Positions 47,285-55,751 are shown, counted from the stretch's first letter. The stretch is 64,000 bases of DNA from Paenibacillus sp. sptzw28 (GCF_019550795.1 NZ_CP080545.1:3940001-4004000); one strand, 5' to 3'. The notes: a model not told the origin generated them from the sequence alone. A program made the numbers and translations.

Positions 47285-47319
47285 AAAAAAGCCTTTGGAC
47301 AAAAGTCCACGGGCTTTTT
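47285..47319 (+). terminator. Terminator-like hairpin in the divergent gap
   Basis: AAAAAGCC pairs with GGCTTTTT, with an inner GGAC/GTCC. It sits between two divergent genes, where no transcript should need to end, which suggests it is a boundary part of a module rather than a gene's own terminator. It is followed by the repeat at 47322. Confidence 0.6.
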
Positions 47320-47321
47320 CC

Positions 47322-47346
47322 GTATTCCAGTGTTTACATACCATCA
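47322..47346 (+). repeat. Spacer repeat copy 1 in the cassette
   Basis: GTATTCCAGTGTTTACATAC plus five more bases align with 48631-48654 at 21 of 25 positions with one gap. Each copy directly follows a hairpin. The gap 47115-47436 (322 bp) holds the promoter, dyad, hairpin and this repeat, and no gene. Confidence 0.55.
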
Positions 47347-47436
47347 GCTAAATCTTTAATTACATTGAAGAGTTTCATAATTTATCCAGATATGCTAACC
47401 TATTATTAGATTTGGATAATAAGGGGGGCTATGTAT

Positions 47437-48585
47437 ATGACTAGAGCTGTTTCTGCTGACCAAGTTATGTTTGGTGAATGTATTGAAGTATTCAGACTAG
47501 AAGAAAGTTCCTATTTAGATGTTCAAAGTAATTCTGAAATAAAAGGCTATCTTCTTTTGGATTTTGATTTGCGTACTGAACTTAAACTCAGCAAATTCAA
47601 GATTCATCCAACCAAGAAAGTGAATCTCTTTCCTACACATTATCAAAGTTTTATTTCTCCTGTAACTCTTTTTGACTGTAAAGTGCAGCGTAGGTATCAC
47701 TTATATATTATTGCTCTAAGCTCTCTTTTTTCGTTTGTGAGCTCGCGCCCAACTAAAGCCCCTAGAGACGATGAAGCCATTTTTTTGACTGGGGATGAGT
47801 CCATAGCTATGCTATTCCCTCAAAGAGTTGCTGGGCCTGGAGGAGTAAAGACTTCCTTACCTGACGAGAAGATTCAAGGGTTTGCTTCAGAACTAGAGGA
47901 AGTTGTTGAAATTCTTTATGAGCTACCTTATGAAACGTATAAGAGATTTATGCAGTCCATACGCCTAATCCAATTGGCACATAATAACAAAAGAGATGAC
48001 TTTTCATTAGCCTATTATTTATTAGTGTCAGCCATCGAGGGAGTCGCACAGATGGCAATACCTATTGAAATAAAAGTAGATCCACAAGAAGAGCAATGGG
48101 AGAAACTAGCAAAAGAGCACAAAGCGGTCAAAAGCTTACTCGGGCAATTTACAAGTTTTCAAAAAAATAGTCATCAGTTAACAAAACGGTTTACCAAATT
48201 CATCCTAGAGTATTGTCCAATTTCAGAGTGGCACGGTCTAGAACATCACTTCCAGGACATGCCATCATATGGTGATACACAAACGGGTCCTAATTGGATA
48301 ACAAAGAAGAAATGGTTTGAAGTGTACCCAAACGATTTTAAAGACAAGGACATTAAGACAATTATAGAGGATACCTATAATATCCGTTCCAAATATTCTC
48401 ATGAAGGAGAAGCGACACCTCACACTTCTCCAGAAACTTTCGAACACTTCTTTGAGAGAGTAAGCATCAGGGATAAAGAAAAAGGCTTTGAGAAGTATCT
48501 CATTAATTACAGACTTCTATCTTTTATCGCTAAAACCTCTATTCTAAAGTACATGAGAACACTTCGTGAACAATTACGTCCTTAA
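47437..48585 (+). CDS. HEPN-like protein, probable RNase effector
   Basis: 382 aa. The N-terminal ~170 residues match nothing I know. The C-terminal ~190 residues are helical and HEPN-like: a first helix DFSLAYYLLVSAIEGVAQMA and, near residue 317, the catalytic motif R-S-K-Y-S-H (R-x4-H) in YNIRSKYSHEG, followed by a final long helix. HEPN proteins are metal-independent RNases of toxin-antitoxin and abortive infection systems (for example ApeA, RnlA, Cas13). No separate antitoxin gene is next to it. ATG at 47437 has AAGGGGGG 8 nt upstream; the ATG at 47431 is too close. Middle gene, divergent from the TIR-like gene. Confidence 0.6.
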   Translation: MTRAVSADQVMFGECIEVFRLEESSYLDVQSNSEIKGYLLLDFDLRTELKLSKFKIHPTKKVNLFPTHYQSFISPVTLFDCKVQRRYHLYIIALSSLFSFVSSRPTKAPRDDEAIFLTGDESIAMLFPQRVAGPGGVKTSLPDEKIQGFASELEEVVEILYELPYETYKRFMQSIRLIQLAHNNKRDDFSLAYYLLVSAIEGVAQMAIPIEIKVDPQEEQWEKLAKEHKAVKSLLGQFTSFQKNSHQLTKRFTKFILEYCPISEWHGLEHHFQDMPSYGDTQTGPNWITKKKWFEVYPNDFKDKDIKTIIEDTYNIRSKYSHEGEATPHTSPETFEHFFERVSIRDKEKGFEKYLINYRLLSFIAKTSILKYMRTLREQLRP

Positions 48586-48594
48586 CAGATATAA

Positions 48595-48624
48595 CCCTCA
48601 AATTCAAAGCGAATTTGGGGGGGG
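48595..48624 (+). terminator. Hairpin after the HEPN-like gene
   Basis: CCCTCAAATTC pairs with GAATTTGGGGG (one GU pair) around AAAGC, 7 nt after the stop. The following TTCTCT is a poor T tract. Confidence 0.5.
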
Positions 48625-48630
48625 TTCTCT

Positions 48631-48654
48631 GTATACCAGTGTTACATGCAATCA
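48631..48654 (+). repeat. Spacer repeat copy 2 in the cassette
   Basis: GTATACCAGTGTTACATGCA and four more bases; see 47322-47346. It extends into a dyad, TTACATG N10 CATGTAA-like, at 48642-48665. The gap 48586-48883 holds this, two terminators and nothing else recognisable. Confidence 0.55.
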
Positions 48655-48803
48655 ATGACATGTAAACGTAGAATACCTCAATTCATCGTATTGCCGCTTG
48701 GAATAGTCCACTGACAAACCAGATTGTCATTACATCATAGGATATTTAATTCGATACCCTGTGATTCCATTTTCAAGAAAAGACTCTTATGCCGATTCGA
48801 GAC

Positions 48804-48837
48804 AAAAAAACTCCCATTACACATACTTGGAGTTTTC
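48804..48837 (-). terminator. Terminator after the DUF3800 gene
   Basis: AAAACTCC (48807-48814) pairs with GGAGTTTT (48829-48836); on the minus strand a T run of seven follows. Ends the DUF3800 transcript. Confidence 0.75.
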
Positions 48838-48883
48838 AAAGTCATTTACGTTTGGTTTACGTGGAGAGGATTCTAAACTTATG

Positions 48884-49837
48884 TCAATCGGGTTCCCTGT
48901 ACTTATAATCTTCTTTATTTCGTAACATGATGTGAAATAAAGGTTGATTATTTTTCCCACCCATAGCACTTTGTAATAGGTGATAACATTTATCATATTG
49001 GGGATTGTCCGGATTCACCAAGTAATTATATACAGTGTTTGAAATAATATCCACAAGACGTAGACCCGGTTCATCTTTTGAATCCATAAACGTACAGTTG
49101 TCACCGAATATTTTGTTCAAATAAATTCCCCTTTTCCCATCTTTAAGCTCAAGCATGTAACGGTCTATAAACGGATGCCCTTTTTTCCATACATCAACGA
49201 TAGGGATCTTGTCTCCCAATTTGGATTGTGCGTCCAAAAAAGGCATAACATACGTTTGAAAATATTTTTCCATACCTGCTAGTTTTCCGGGGAGTTTTCT
49301 ATCAAATACAAATTGAAATTCCTTAAAACACCTTCGATATTTAGGTTCGTAAAAATATACCATAAAAAAAGTCAACACTCTATGAAGTTGCTGAACAAGT
49401 AATAAGGCTTGTAAAAACTCTTCATCGCTCATTCGAGTTTGATATAGGGCTATTTTTATAAGCTTGTCGTAATGAGAAAGGAAGTGTTTTCCTCCGTGAT
49501 TTAAATACCATTGTTTGTTTCGCTCAAACGTCTCACTTTGTAAAGCGCGGTAATCAATTAAATTGTCCTGCGAGACCATCTTGGGAGATACAATTGTTAG
49601 CCCAATTTTCATTTCGGTTCGATTTTTTTTAATGAAACGGCACACTTTGAGCCGTTGCTCGTATGTGAGGTGAGACCCTTTTGTTTCTTTTCCATCGCTG
49701 TTTCGCTCTTCAAATGAGTACATAAATCGTTTTATTCCTTCGTATATATCTTCTGTACAAATCAAGCTGGCGACTAGGCTTGGGTTTATGGTATTAGTGA
49801 GAGAAAAGTCTCCGGACTCATCGGTGAAAATTTTCAT
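48884..49837 (-). CDS. DUF3800 domain protein
   Basis: 317 aa. Opens MKIFTDESGDFS, with the D-E-S-G motif of DUF3800, and has the second conserved Asp in PGLRLVDIISNTVYNYLV (about residue 275). DUF3800 has an RNase H-like fold and is often found alone or in defence islands; its substrate is not established to my knowledge. The ATG has AAAGGA 8 nt upstream. Rightmost cassette gene, with its own terminator. AT-rich like the rest of the cassette. Confidence 0.75.
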   Translation of the reverse strand: MKIFTDESGDFSLTNTINPSLVASLICTEDIYEGIKRFMYSFEERNSDGKETKGSHLTYEQRLKVCRFIKKNRTEMKIGLTIVSPKMVSQDNLIDYRALQSETFERNKQWYLNHGGKHFLSHYDKLIKIALYQTRMSDEEFLQALLLVQQLHRVLTFFMVYFYEPKYRRCFKEFQFVFDRKLPGKLAGMEKYFQTYVMPFLDAQSKLGDKIPIVDVWKKGHPFIDRYMLELKDGKRGIYLNKIFGDNCTFMDSKDEPGLRLVDIISNTVYNYLVNPDNPQYDKCYHLLQSAMGGKNNQPLFHIMLRNKEDYKYREPD

Positions 49838-50160
49838 TCAATTTTCCTTTACAGTAAAATTATTTCTCGATAAATGCGATTCTGGTACATATATATATTT
49901 CATCTCGAAATCAACGCTCGTAACTGTTCTTTTGAGAGCCACGGTCTTCTTTTGTGCAGCATCCTACGACAGTTTGAGCATATTATTGCTATATCCTCGT
50001 AAAACAAAACAGCCTCCGGCGATGCTTTCGCTCGAAGGCTGTTTTGACCAATGCTTTCGGATTTGTTTTAATTTTAACATATTATGTAATTGGTTGTCTA
50101 TAAATTTTGCTAGCTATTTTATGAATCCGCTAAACCCGCGCCATTATTGAGTTTTCCTTG
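49838..50160. other. Right-end intergenic region of the cassette
   Basis: No gene seen. It holds a strong bidirectional-looking hairpin (50006-50045) and an AT-rich stretch up to the right end. It is the likely 5' region of the DUF3800 gene. Confidence 0.6.
50006..50045 (+). terminator. Strong hairpin near the right end of the cassette
   Basis: AAAACAGCCT pairs perfectly with AGGCTGTTTT, with an inner GCG/CGC. It is T-tailed on one strand and A-led on the other, so it could insulate the cassette from comM transcription in both directions. Confidence 0.75.
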
Positions 50161-50176
50161 GCATGATAATGTTTCA
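50161..50176 (-). repeat. Right imperfect inverted repeat of the cassette
   Basis: GCATGATAATGTTTCA; its reverse complement matches 46075-46090 at 13 of 16 positions and overlaps the first two bases of the right direct repeat. Confidence 0.5.
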
Positions 50177-50185
50177 TAACGTCCT
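50175..50185 (+). repeat. Right direct repeat of the comM cassette (11 bp)
   Basis: CATAACGTCCT, identical to 46057-46067, in the same comM codon phase. Confidence 0.9.
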
Positions 50186-51065
50186 TCTATCCGGTCCGCC
50201 CGGCACCGGAAAAACAATGCTTGCCCGCAGACTGCCCGGCATTATGCCGCCGCTTGATGAGGAAGAGGCGCTTCAGGTTACCAAAATATACAGCGCCGCC
50301 GGGAAGCTGCCGGGCGGCTTGCCGTCTTTAATGCGCGAGCGCCCGTTCCGCACGCCTCATCATACAATTTCGTCAGCCGGTCTAATCGGCGGCGGGTCGA
50401 TCCCCCGCCCCGGAGAAGCAACGCTGGCGCATCGGGGAGTATTGTTTTTGGACGAACTTCCTGAATTTACACGAGCAGCTCTGGAAGTGCTGAGGCAGCC
50501 GCTTGAGGACCGCGAGGTTACAATTGCCAGGTCAAGGGCTGTATTCCGGTTTCCGGCGAACTTTCTGCTTGCAGCTTCTATGAATCCCTGCCCGTGCGGA
50601 TATTATGGCCACGATACGGAGGAACAGCGGTGCCAATGCGGGAATCAGCAAATCGCCCGTTACCGGACTAAGATATCGGGACCGCTGCTGGACCGTATCG
50701 ACATGCATATCGAAGTCCCGCGTCCGTTAACGTCAGAAGGCTTGAAACCCGGGATGACGTCTGCCGAAATGCGTCTTATTGTGCGGCAAGCCCATGAACG
50801 TCAGCGCGAGCGTTACCATAACAGCCGGCCCGTGGCCGAGCTTGCCGGCGCGTCGCTGCGACGGGCCATTGCCCTTACCAAAGATGCCGATCAGATGCTG
50901 AGATTGGCATTCGACACGCTGGGAGTAAGTCTTCGCGCTCATGATCGGATTTTAAAGCTGGCTCGGACAATCGCCGATATCGAGTGCTTTGATCGTGTAG
51001 ACGGTCAGCATGTCGCGGAAGCCATCGGCTACAGGAGCCTCGATCGAAAATTACAGACGCTCTAA
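50175..51065 (+). pseudogene. comM: comM (yifB) 3' half, AAA+ and C-terminal domain
   Basis: 297 codons with no stop or frameshift. Walker A HNVLLSGPPGTGKTMLARRLP, FRTPHHTISSAGLIGGGSIPRPGEATLAH, Walker B GVLFLDELPEFTR, the zinc-like NPCPCGYYGH and sensor ISGPLLDRIDMHIEVPR are intact, as is the C-terminal Mg-chelatase-like helical domain. The insert provides an in-frame ATG at 50163 (MIMFHNVLL...), so this half is an open frame on its own, although no good ribosome site precedes it. The preserved frame suggests a recent insertion or continued use after excision. Confidence 0.92.
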
Positions 51066-51085
51066 AGAGAGCGAAGGAATAAATT

Positions 51086-51132
51086 AAAAAGCATCCCGAA
51101 TCGTGATGTACTGCGGTTCGGAATGCTTTTTA
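51086..51132. terminator. Bidirectional terminator between comM and yraN
   Basis: AAAAAGCATCCCGAA pairs with TTCGGAATGCTTTTT with small mismatches. It lies between convergent genes, T-rich on one side and A-rich on the other, so it serves both. Confidence 0.85.
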
Positions 51133-51147
51133 TATTGCGGCGCGGCT

Positions 51148-51552
51148 TTAAAAAGCCTCTCGTATATGCCTGAATTCGGTAATACAGCTTGTATTACGGT
51201 CTATCGTAATTGCGATGACATCAAAACGGACAGGTACTCCAAACAGCCGGTTCGCCTGCAAATAAACTTCCGCGGTCGTTCGCACCTGCCGCTGCTTGCG
51301 GACGTCAATGGATTCGAGCGCGGTTCCGAATCGGCCTCCGGTTGTTCTCGCTCTGACCTCTACCACCACGATAACCGAACCCTGTCTTGCGACAATATCC
51401 AGTTCACCTGAACGGCAGCGCCAGTTCCGGTGCAGTAATGTATAGCCCTCTTCAATGAGCCGTTCCGCTGCGGCTTCCTCGCCCAGTTTTCCGGTCGATT
51501 GTCTTGAGCCGAGAGACTTTCCTGCCTTGTTATCTGATTGAAGCCCGCTCAC
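51148..51552 (-). CDS. yraN: YraN/UPF0102 endonuclease-like protein
   Basis: 134 aa, restriction-endonuclease-like fold: LGEEAAAERLIEEGYTLLHRNWRCRSGELDIVAR region with GELD, and VVVVEVRARTTGRFG-like VEVRARTTGGRFGTALESI. Exact function unknown. GTG start with GGGGGAGA upstream; overlaps ylqH by 4 nt. Confidence 0.9.
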   Translation of the reverse strand: MSGLQSDNKAGKSLGSRQSTGKLGEEAAAERLIEEGYTLLHRNWRCRSGELDIVARQGSVIVVVEVRARTTGGRFGTALESIDVRKQRQVRTTAEVYLQANRLFGVPVRFDVIAITIDRNTSCITEFRHIREAF

Positions 51553-51866
51553 TTCGCGATCTCCCCCGCTCTCCGGTCCGAACGGTAGACGAAAGATAAT
51601 ATCTCCGCGACCAATGTATATAGTTCATGCGGGATTTCCTGATCAATATCCAGCTTCGATAATACTTCGACCAAAGAAGAATCCTGCTGGATCGGAACAC
51701 CGTGTTGGGCCGCCTTGTCCATAATGGCTTCGGCTATTTTACCGCTGCCTTTCGCTACAACGACCGGGGCGCTGCGCTCACCGGGCTCGTACATGAGCGC
51801 GACGGCTTTCTTCGGCGGGGGAAGAGGCAGTCCCGCATTAGTTTTATTCCCATTAAGTTCGCTCAT
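51549..51866 (-). CDS. ylqH: FlhB C-terminal-domain protein YlqH
   Basis: 105 aa, similar to the cytoplasmic domain of FlhB but with no membrane part and no NPTH cleavage motif. It shows APVVVAKGSGKIAEAIMDKAAQHGVPI and LDIDQEIPHELYTLVAEILSFVYR. Paired with the FliK-like ylqG, mirroring the FliK-FlhB switch. Role unknown. Overlaps ylqG and yraN, so the three are coupled. Confidence 0.88.
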   Translation of the reverse strand: MSELNGNKTNAGLPLPPPKKAVALMYEPGERSAPVVVAKGSGKIAEAIMDKAAQHGVPIQQDSSLVEVLSKLDIDQEIPHELYTLVAEILSFVYRSDRRAGEIAK

Positions 51867-53820
51867 ACGCGAAAATCCACCCCTTTATACCGTTTTGTGG
51901 ACCAGTCGGGATGCGCGGGCGAAGGACCGCCCGGCTTTATTTCAGGCCCGCCCGGGCTGTCCGCTCTGCGGTCAGGCATAGGCGTAGAACGTAACGAAAG
52001 CAGCTGAAATCCGGCATTTTGCAGCGCTTCGTTCATTTCACTCCGCGAAGCTTCGAGAAGTTCCGAGATTGCGGGGTGGTCGTTCCACAAATTCAGGCTG
52101 ACGATTTTATCCACAACGTTCACATCTACGACGGTTTCGCCAAGTGTCTTCATACGCAAATCGAAAAGCAGACGGCAGTTATTCCCGTCAAGCTCGCCTT
52201 TGCGGCCGCGCCTGGTCTGAATATGTACGGATGCGGTCTGACCGCCATCCGGCCCCTGCAGCGGGATAAACATCGTTACATGCGTAAAAGGCGTGTTTGT
52301 CCGTTCAGGCGTCAGAAGAAGCTGTTGACCGGTGATATGCTGGACGAGCTGCTGTGCGGTATCCCGAAGTGCTTGTGGAACGTCGTCACTCGACGCAAGC
52401 GTCATTAATGCGCTCTTGAGTGAGTCCATGGCGGGTTTCGCCGCATCAGGCCGCAAAGCTCCGTCATCCGTGAGCTGTGTTCCGGGGGGCGCGGGCAGCT
52501 GCGCTTTCTCAATTGATGTATTAATAGTAAGAGCCGCCCGTTCAGACCGTCCTGAGTATTCAGGTTCCGTTTGATGCAGGGCTGCCGGTTTGTTTTCCGG
52601 CTGTTGAAGTTTTGATCCTTCCCCGGGTTGTTTGGTTTGACTGACTTCCTTCTGCGGGCTGTTCGATACCGAAGCGGCAAGCAGACGCTCGTGGTCGACA
52701 CCAAGCCATTTGATCAGCTGGCCAACCCAGCCGCCGCCGTTATGCCTGGCAGGCGCAGTTTCGCCTAAGCCGGCGTGCCCGGCGCTCTGTAACGGCGCAG
52801 CTGCGCTTTGAGAAGCGCCGGCCGATTGCGGTGCGCCAGCCGTGTGCGGCGCGCCTGCGGCCCCTAGGGCGCCTGCGTCGGCCTGCCGCGCGCCGCTTGG
52901 CGCTGCCGGCCCAGCGGCCGGCGCTGCCGCGCCGCCAGCCGCTGGCGCGGCCATTGCTGCGCTTCGCGCAGCTAAAGGAGCAGCGGCATCGCCTGCTGCT
53001 CCCGCCTCCGGCGCAGCGGCTGCGCCAGCGCCGCCGCTGGCCGGGCGCTCCGCGCCCGCGGCGCCGCCCACGGCAGCGCCGTGCGCGCCTGCGGCGGCCG
53101 GCTGCGCCCGGCTTGCGCAGCGCGCATCAGCGCTGCCCCTTCGGCCAGCAGCGCTTGCAGCTTCGCTGCGGCCGCCTGCGCCGCGCCAGGCGGAGCGGCC
53201 TCGTCCGCCGCACTCCCGGCGGACCCGCCGCCGCTCCAGGCGGCAAGCCCCTGCTCCAGCGCCTCCAGCAGGGCATGCGCCGGCGCTCCGGACATCACCT
53301 GCTGAAGCGCGCCTATCGTAGCGCCTGTCATCGGCAGACCGCGCTTAAAAGCAAGCGCGGCCGCCTGCATCCATATCCTCACATCGCCGCCGGCCGGCAT
53401 GGCGGCAGCCGCTTGCTGAAACTGCACAGCCGTTTCCCGGGTCATTGCTGCGCCGCCGTCCCGGTGCACATCGCGGACCAGCTCATGCGTCCATTTTTGA
53501 TCAGGCAGCCCCGAAGACTTGATCCACTCCCTCAAACCTTCCTCGGGCTGCATAATGGCTTGCTGATCGACCGTCTTCAGGACAAGCATGCCCCCGAGTG
53601 ACTGCGGCTGTACCTGGAGCAGCGTCGTTTGACCTGGCAGGACCTGCGTCTCCAACCGTGCGCGAACCTGCGTGCCGTTGATTTGTATAAGCGCGTCTTG
53701 ATTATCCAGCATCTGTATGAAGACGCCGCGCACGATTTGACCTACCTTGAGCTCCAGCGCTTTACCGTCGCCTGCTTGAACATCGCCGAGAAGCCCCTTC
53801 ATTAACTGTCCGATATTCAC
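51863..53820 (-). CDS. ylqG: YlqG, FliK-like protein with an apparent frameshift
   Basis: Two overlapping frames make one gene. The N-terminal frame (52972-53820) starts MNIGQLMKGLLGDVQAGDG and has a beta-rich VLPGQTTLLQVQ region. The C-terminal frame (51863-53071) carries the Flg_hook-like domain (HVTMFIPLQGPDG, LLFDLRMKTLGETVVDVNVVD). They join in a very GC-rich Ala/Gly-rich linker. One extra G in the GGG at 53107-53109 (plus-strand CCC) would restore a ~650-aa protein. That may be a sequence error in hard GC-rich DNA or a real indel. ATG at 53820. Its partner is ylqH downstream. Confidence 0.75.
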
Positions 53821-54158
53821 AGTCCCACGCTTCCTTTCCCTTCAACGATCGGCCAATATGTCCTGCCTTAGCCGCAGTTCTTGCCGATTCCCATACTATA
53901 CTGTATGTATCGGCACCGTCAGCCTCTTCCGTTAACCTGCAGTAAGAAAAAGGGCTGTCTGCGTCTGTCCGAATGGGAATTCTCCACGCTTGGGTCCGTT
54001 TCCCCTTCTCCCCTCCGCCACAATGCTTCGCTGGCCGGCACACCCGCATAATCGTAATACGTGCACATAGAGAAAAAACCGCCTCAGACAAGCCAATGTG
54101 AACCGGAAAACGGTCACACCATGCCTGCCGGGGCGGTCTCTCTCTTAACAAAACCAGC
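53821..54158. other. Intergenic region between rnhB and ylqG
   Basis: 338 bp with no gene. It contains the terminator-like hairpins at 54078-54141 and, nearer ylqG, TATAGT (minus strand) about 75 nt before the start, with only a poor -35. Confidence 0.5.
54078..54141 (-). terminator. Terminator-like hairpins after rnhB
   Basis: GACCGCC pairs with GGCGGTT and encloses a smaller GTGACCG/CGGTTCAC stem; on the minus strand a six-T run follows. Confidence 0.65.
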
Positions 54159-54770
54159 CTAAAACAGTACTTGCTGCTCCACAAAGAGCTTCCCCAGAAA
54201 CGACTGCCGGTGCATCGGACTCGGTCCATATTCGAGCAGCTTTTCCCGGTGTAATCTTGTGGCATATCCTTTATGTACTGCAATCCCGTAAGCGGGATAA
54301 ATCGCATCCCATTCTTCCATGCACAGCCGATCGCGGGTCACTTTCGCGATTATCGAAGCCGCGGCGATCGATTGGCTTCGTCCGTCGCCCTTAATAATGG
54401 CAATTTGCGGCACGTCGCAATCCACTTTCTCGGCATCCACCAGCAGATGATCAGGCTCAGTGGAGAGCTTTAATACCGCCTGTTTCATGGCAAGCCGAGA
54501 AGCCTGCTTGATGTTGATGGCATCGATAGTCGAAGCATCCACCCTTGATACCGTCCAAGCGATTGCATGAGCCGTTATGATATCATACAGCTCCTCACGC
54601 CTCTTCTCGGACAATTTCTTCGAGTCGTCTACCCCTTCGATCTCGAGACCCTCCGGCAAAATAACTGCCGCCGCCACCACGTCGCCGAAGAGGCAGCCGC
54701 GTCCTACCTCGTCGATCCCGGCAATGAAGCGACAGCCTTTCTCCCATAAAGGCCGTTCAAACTCCAGCAT
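54159..54770 (-). CDS. rnhB: Ribonuclease HII
   Basis: 203 aa. Cleaves RNA of RNA-DNA hybrids and single ribonucleotides. Active-site motifs: IAGIDEVGRGCLFGDVVAAAV with the D-E pair, GVDDSKKLSEKRRE and LLVDAEKVDCDVPQ, then SIAAASIIAKVTRDR. ATG at 54770 is preferred with GGGGAGA 6 nt upstream; the frame opens 16 codons earlier. Confidence 0.95.
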   Translation of the reverse strand: MLEFERPLWEKGCRFIAGIDEVGRGCLFGDVVAAAVILPEGLEIEGVDDSKKLSEKRREELYDIITAHAIAWTVSRVDASTIDAINIKQASRLAMKQAVLKLSTEPDHLLVDAEKVDCDVPQIAIIKGDGRSQSIAAASIIAKVTRDRLCMEEWDAIYPAYGIAVHKGYATRLHREKLLEYGPSPMHRQSFLGKLFVEQQVLF

Positions 54771-54869
54771 CCAGATTCTCCCCATTCCCCTCTTCGCGCC
54801 CATTTCGCGAAGATTCATTGAGAACTTTCTATGTAAAACCGGCCGCTTAACAGAGGCGGCCGGTTTCCT

Positions 54870-55742
54870 TTATCCCATGTCTTCAGGCGTTTCGAGTGAA
54901 ATACGGCCCAGATTTCCGGCTCTCAGCTCCCGCAAAATAATGCCGGAGGTCTTCTCCAGGTCGACGCGCCCTCCACTGACGATACAGCCGCGCTTGCGTC
55001 CGATATCCTCCATGACGCGTACGATTTCATCCTGATCCTCGGTATCCTTCGGAGGCTCTACGATGCCAAACCGTTCGGCCATCGTCGGCCAATACCGCTT
55101 CACCAGCTCTTTGACCGCGAAGAAAGCGACGTCCTCAACATTAAGAATTTGCTCCTTAATGGCGCCTGTCATTGCGAGGCGATAGCCGACCAACTGATCC
55201 TCGAATTTCGGCCAGAGAATACCCGGCGTATCGAGCAGCTCCATTTCCGTACCGACCTTAATCCACTGCTGGCCTTTGGTGACGCCGGGACGGTCGCCAG
55301 TAGCAGCAATATTCCGCCCTGCAAGCCGGTTGATGAGAGTCGATTTGCCAACGTTCGGAATGCCGACGATAAGCGCGCGAACCGCGCGTGGATTCATGCC
55401 TTTGGATATCTGCCTGGCGATCTTCTCATGCAGCAATTGTTTGGTTCTGACCGGTATCTCATTCACCTTCGTACCTGTTGACGAGTCGACGGCAATACAG
55501 GCATGACCTTTACCGCTGAAAGCGGCTATCCACTGTTCCGTCGTGCGGCTATCGGCCAAATCCGCTTTATTGAGAACGATCAGGCGAGGCTTGCCCTGCA
55601 GTATTTCGTCAATCATGGGGTTCCGGCTCGAGAGCGGAACGCGCGCATCAAGCAGCTCAATTGCAATGTCGATCAACTTGAGCTTCTCTTGAATTTGCCG
55701 CCGGGCTCTCGTCATATGTCCGGGGAACCACTGAATCGTCAT
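54870..55742 (-). CDS. rbgA: Ribosome biogenesis GTPase RbgA (YlqF)
   Basis: 290 aa, circularly permuted GTPase: G4 [12 protein letters not shown] comes first, then G1 [15 protein letters not shown] and G3 [15 protein letters not shown]. It starts [34 protein letters not shown] region, typical of RbgA, which matures the 50S subunit. It lies between lepB and rnhB as in B. subtilis. Confidence 0.96.
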   Translation of the reverse strand: MTIQWFPGHMTRARRQIQEKLKLIDIAIELLDARVPLSSRNPMIDEILQGKPRLIVLNKADLADSRTTEQWIAAFSGKGHACIAVDSSTGTKVNEIPVRTKQLLHEKIARQISKGMNPRAVRALIVGIPNVGKSTLINRLAGRNIAATGDRPGVTKGQQWIKVGTEMELLDTPGILWPKFEDQLVGYRLAMTGAIKEQILNVEDVAFFAVKELVKRYWPTMAERFGIVEPPKDTEDQDEIVRVMEDIGRKRGCIVSGGRVDLEKTSGIILRELRAGNLGRISLETPEDMG

Positions 55743-55751
55743 GCTGTCACC

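Larger units (their letters stand above)
46057..50185. mobile_element. 4.1 kb cassette inserted in comM, no recombinase seen
   Basis: Bounded by perfect 11-bp direct repeats. Deleting 46057-50174 (4118 bp) restores comM in frame with the P-loop (AAGKHNVLLSGPPGTGKT). An imperfect inverted repeat of 13/16 bp lies near the ends (46075-46090 and 50161-50176). The insert is clearly AT-richer than its surroundings, as judged by eye, and codon use is different. It holds three genes: a TIR-like/deoxyribosyltransferase-like protein, a HEPN-like protein and a DUF3800 protein. No integrase or transposase frame is present, so mobility, if any, would need a recombinase in trans. Could alternatively be a decayed element. 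Confidence 0.85.

Noticed and set aside
46057..50185. Tn7-like or AbaR-type transposon in comM
   Set aside because: No transposase or target-selection genes, an 11-bp rather than 5-bp repeat, and no matching terminal repeats.
52831..53601. Plus-strand ORFs opposite ylqG
   Set aside because: Long stop-free frames are expected in very GC-rich DNA; compositions are Arg/Pro/Ala-rich without motifs.
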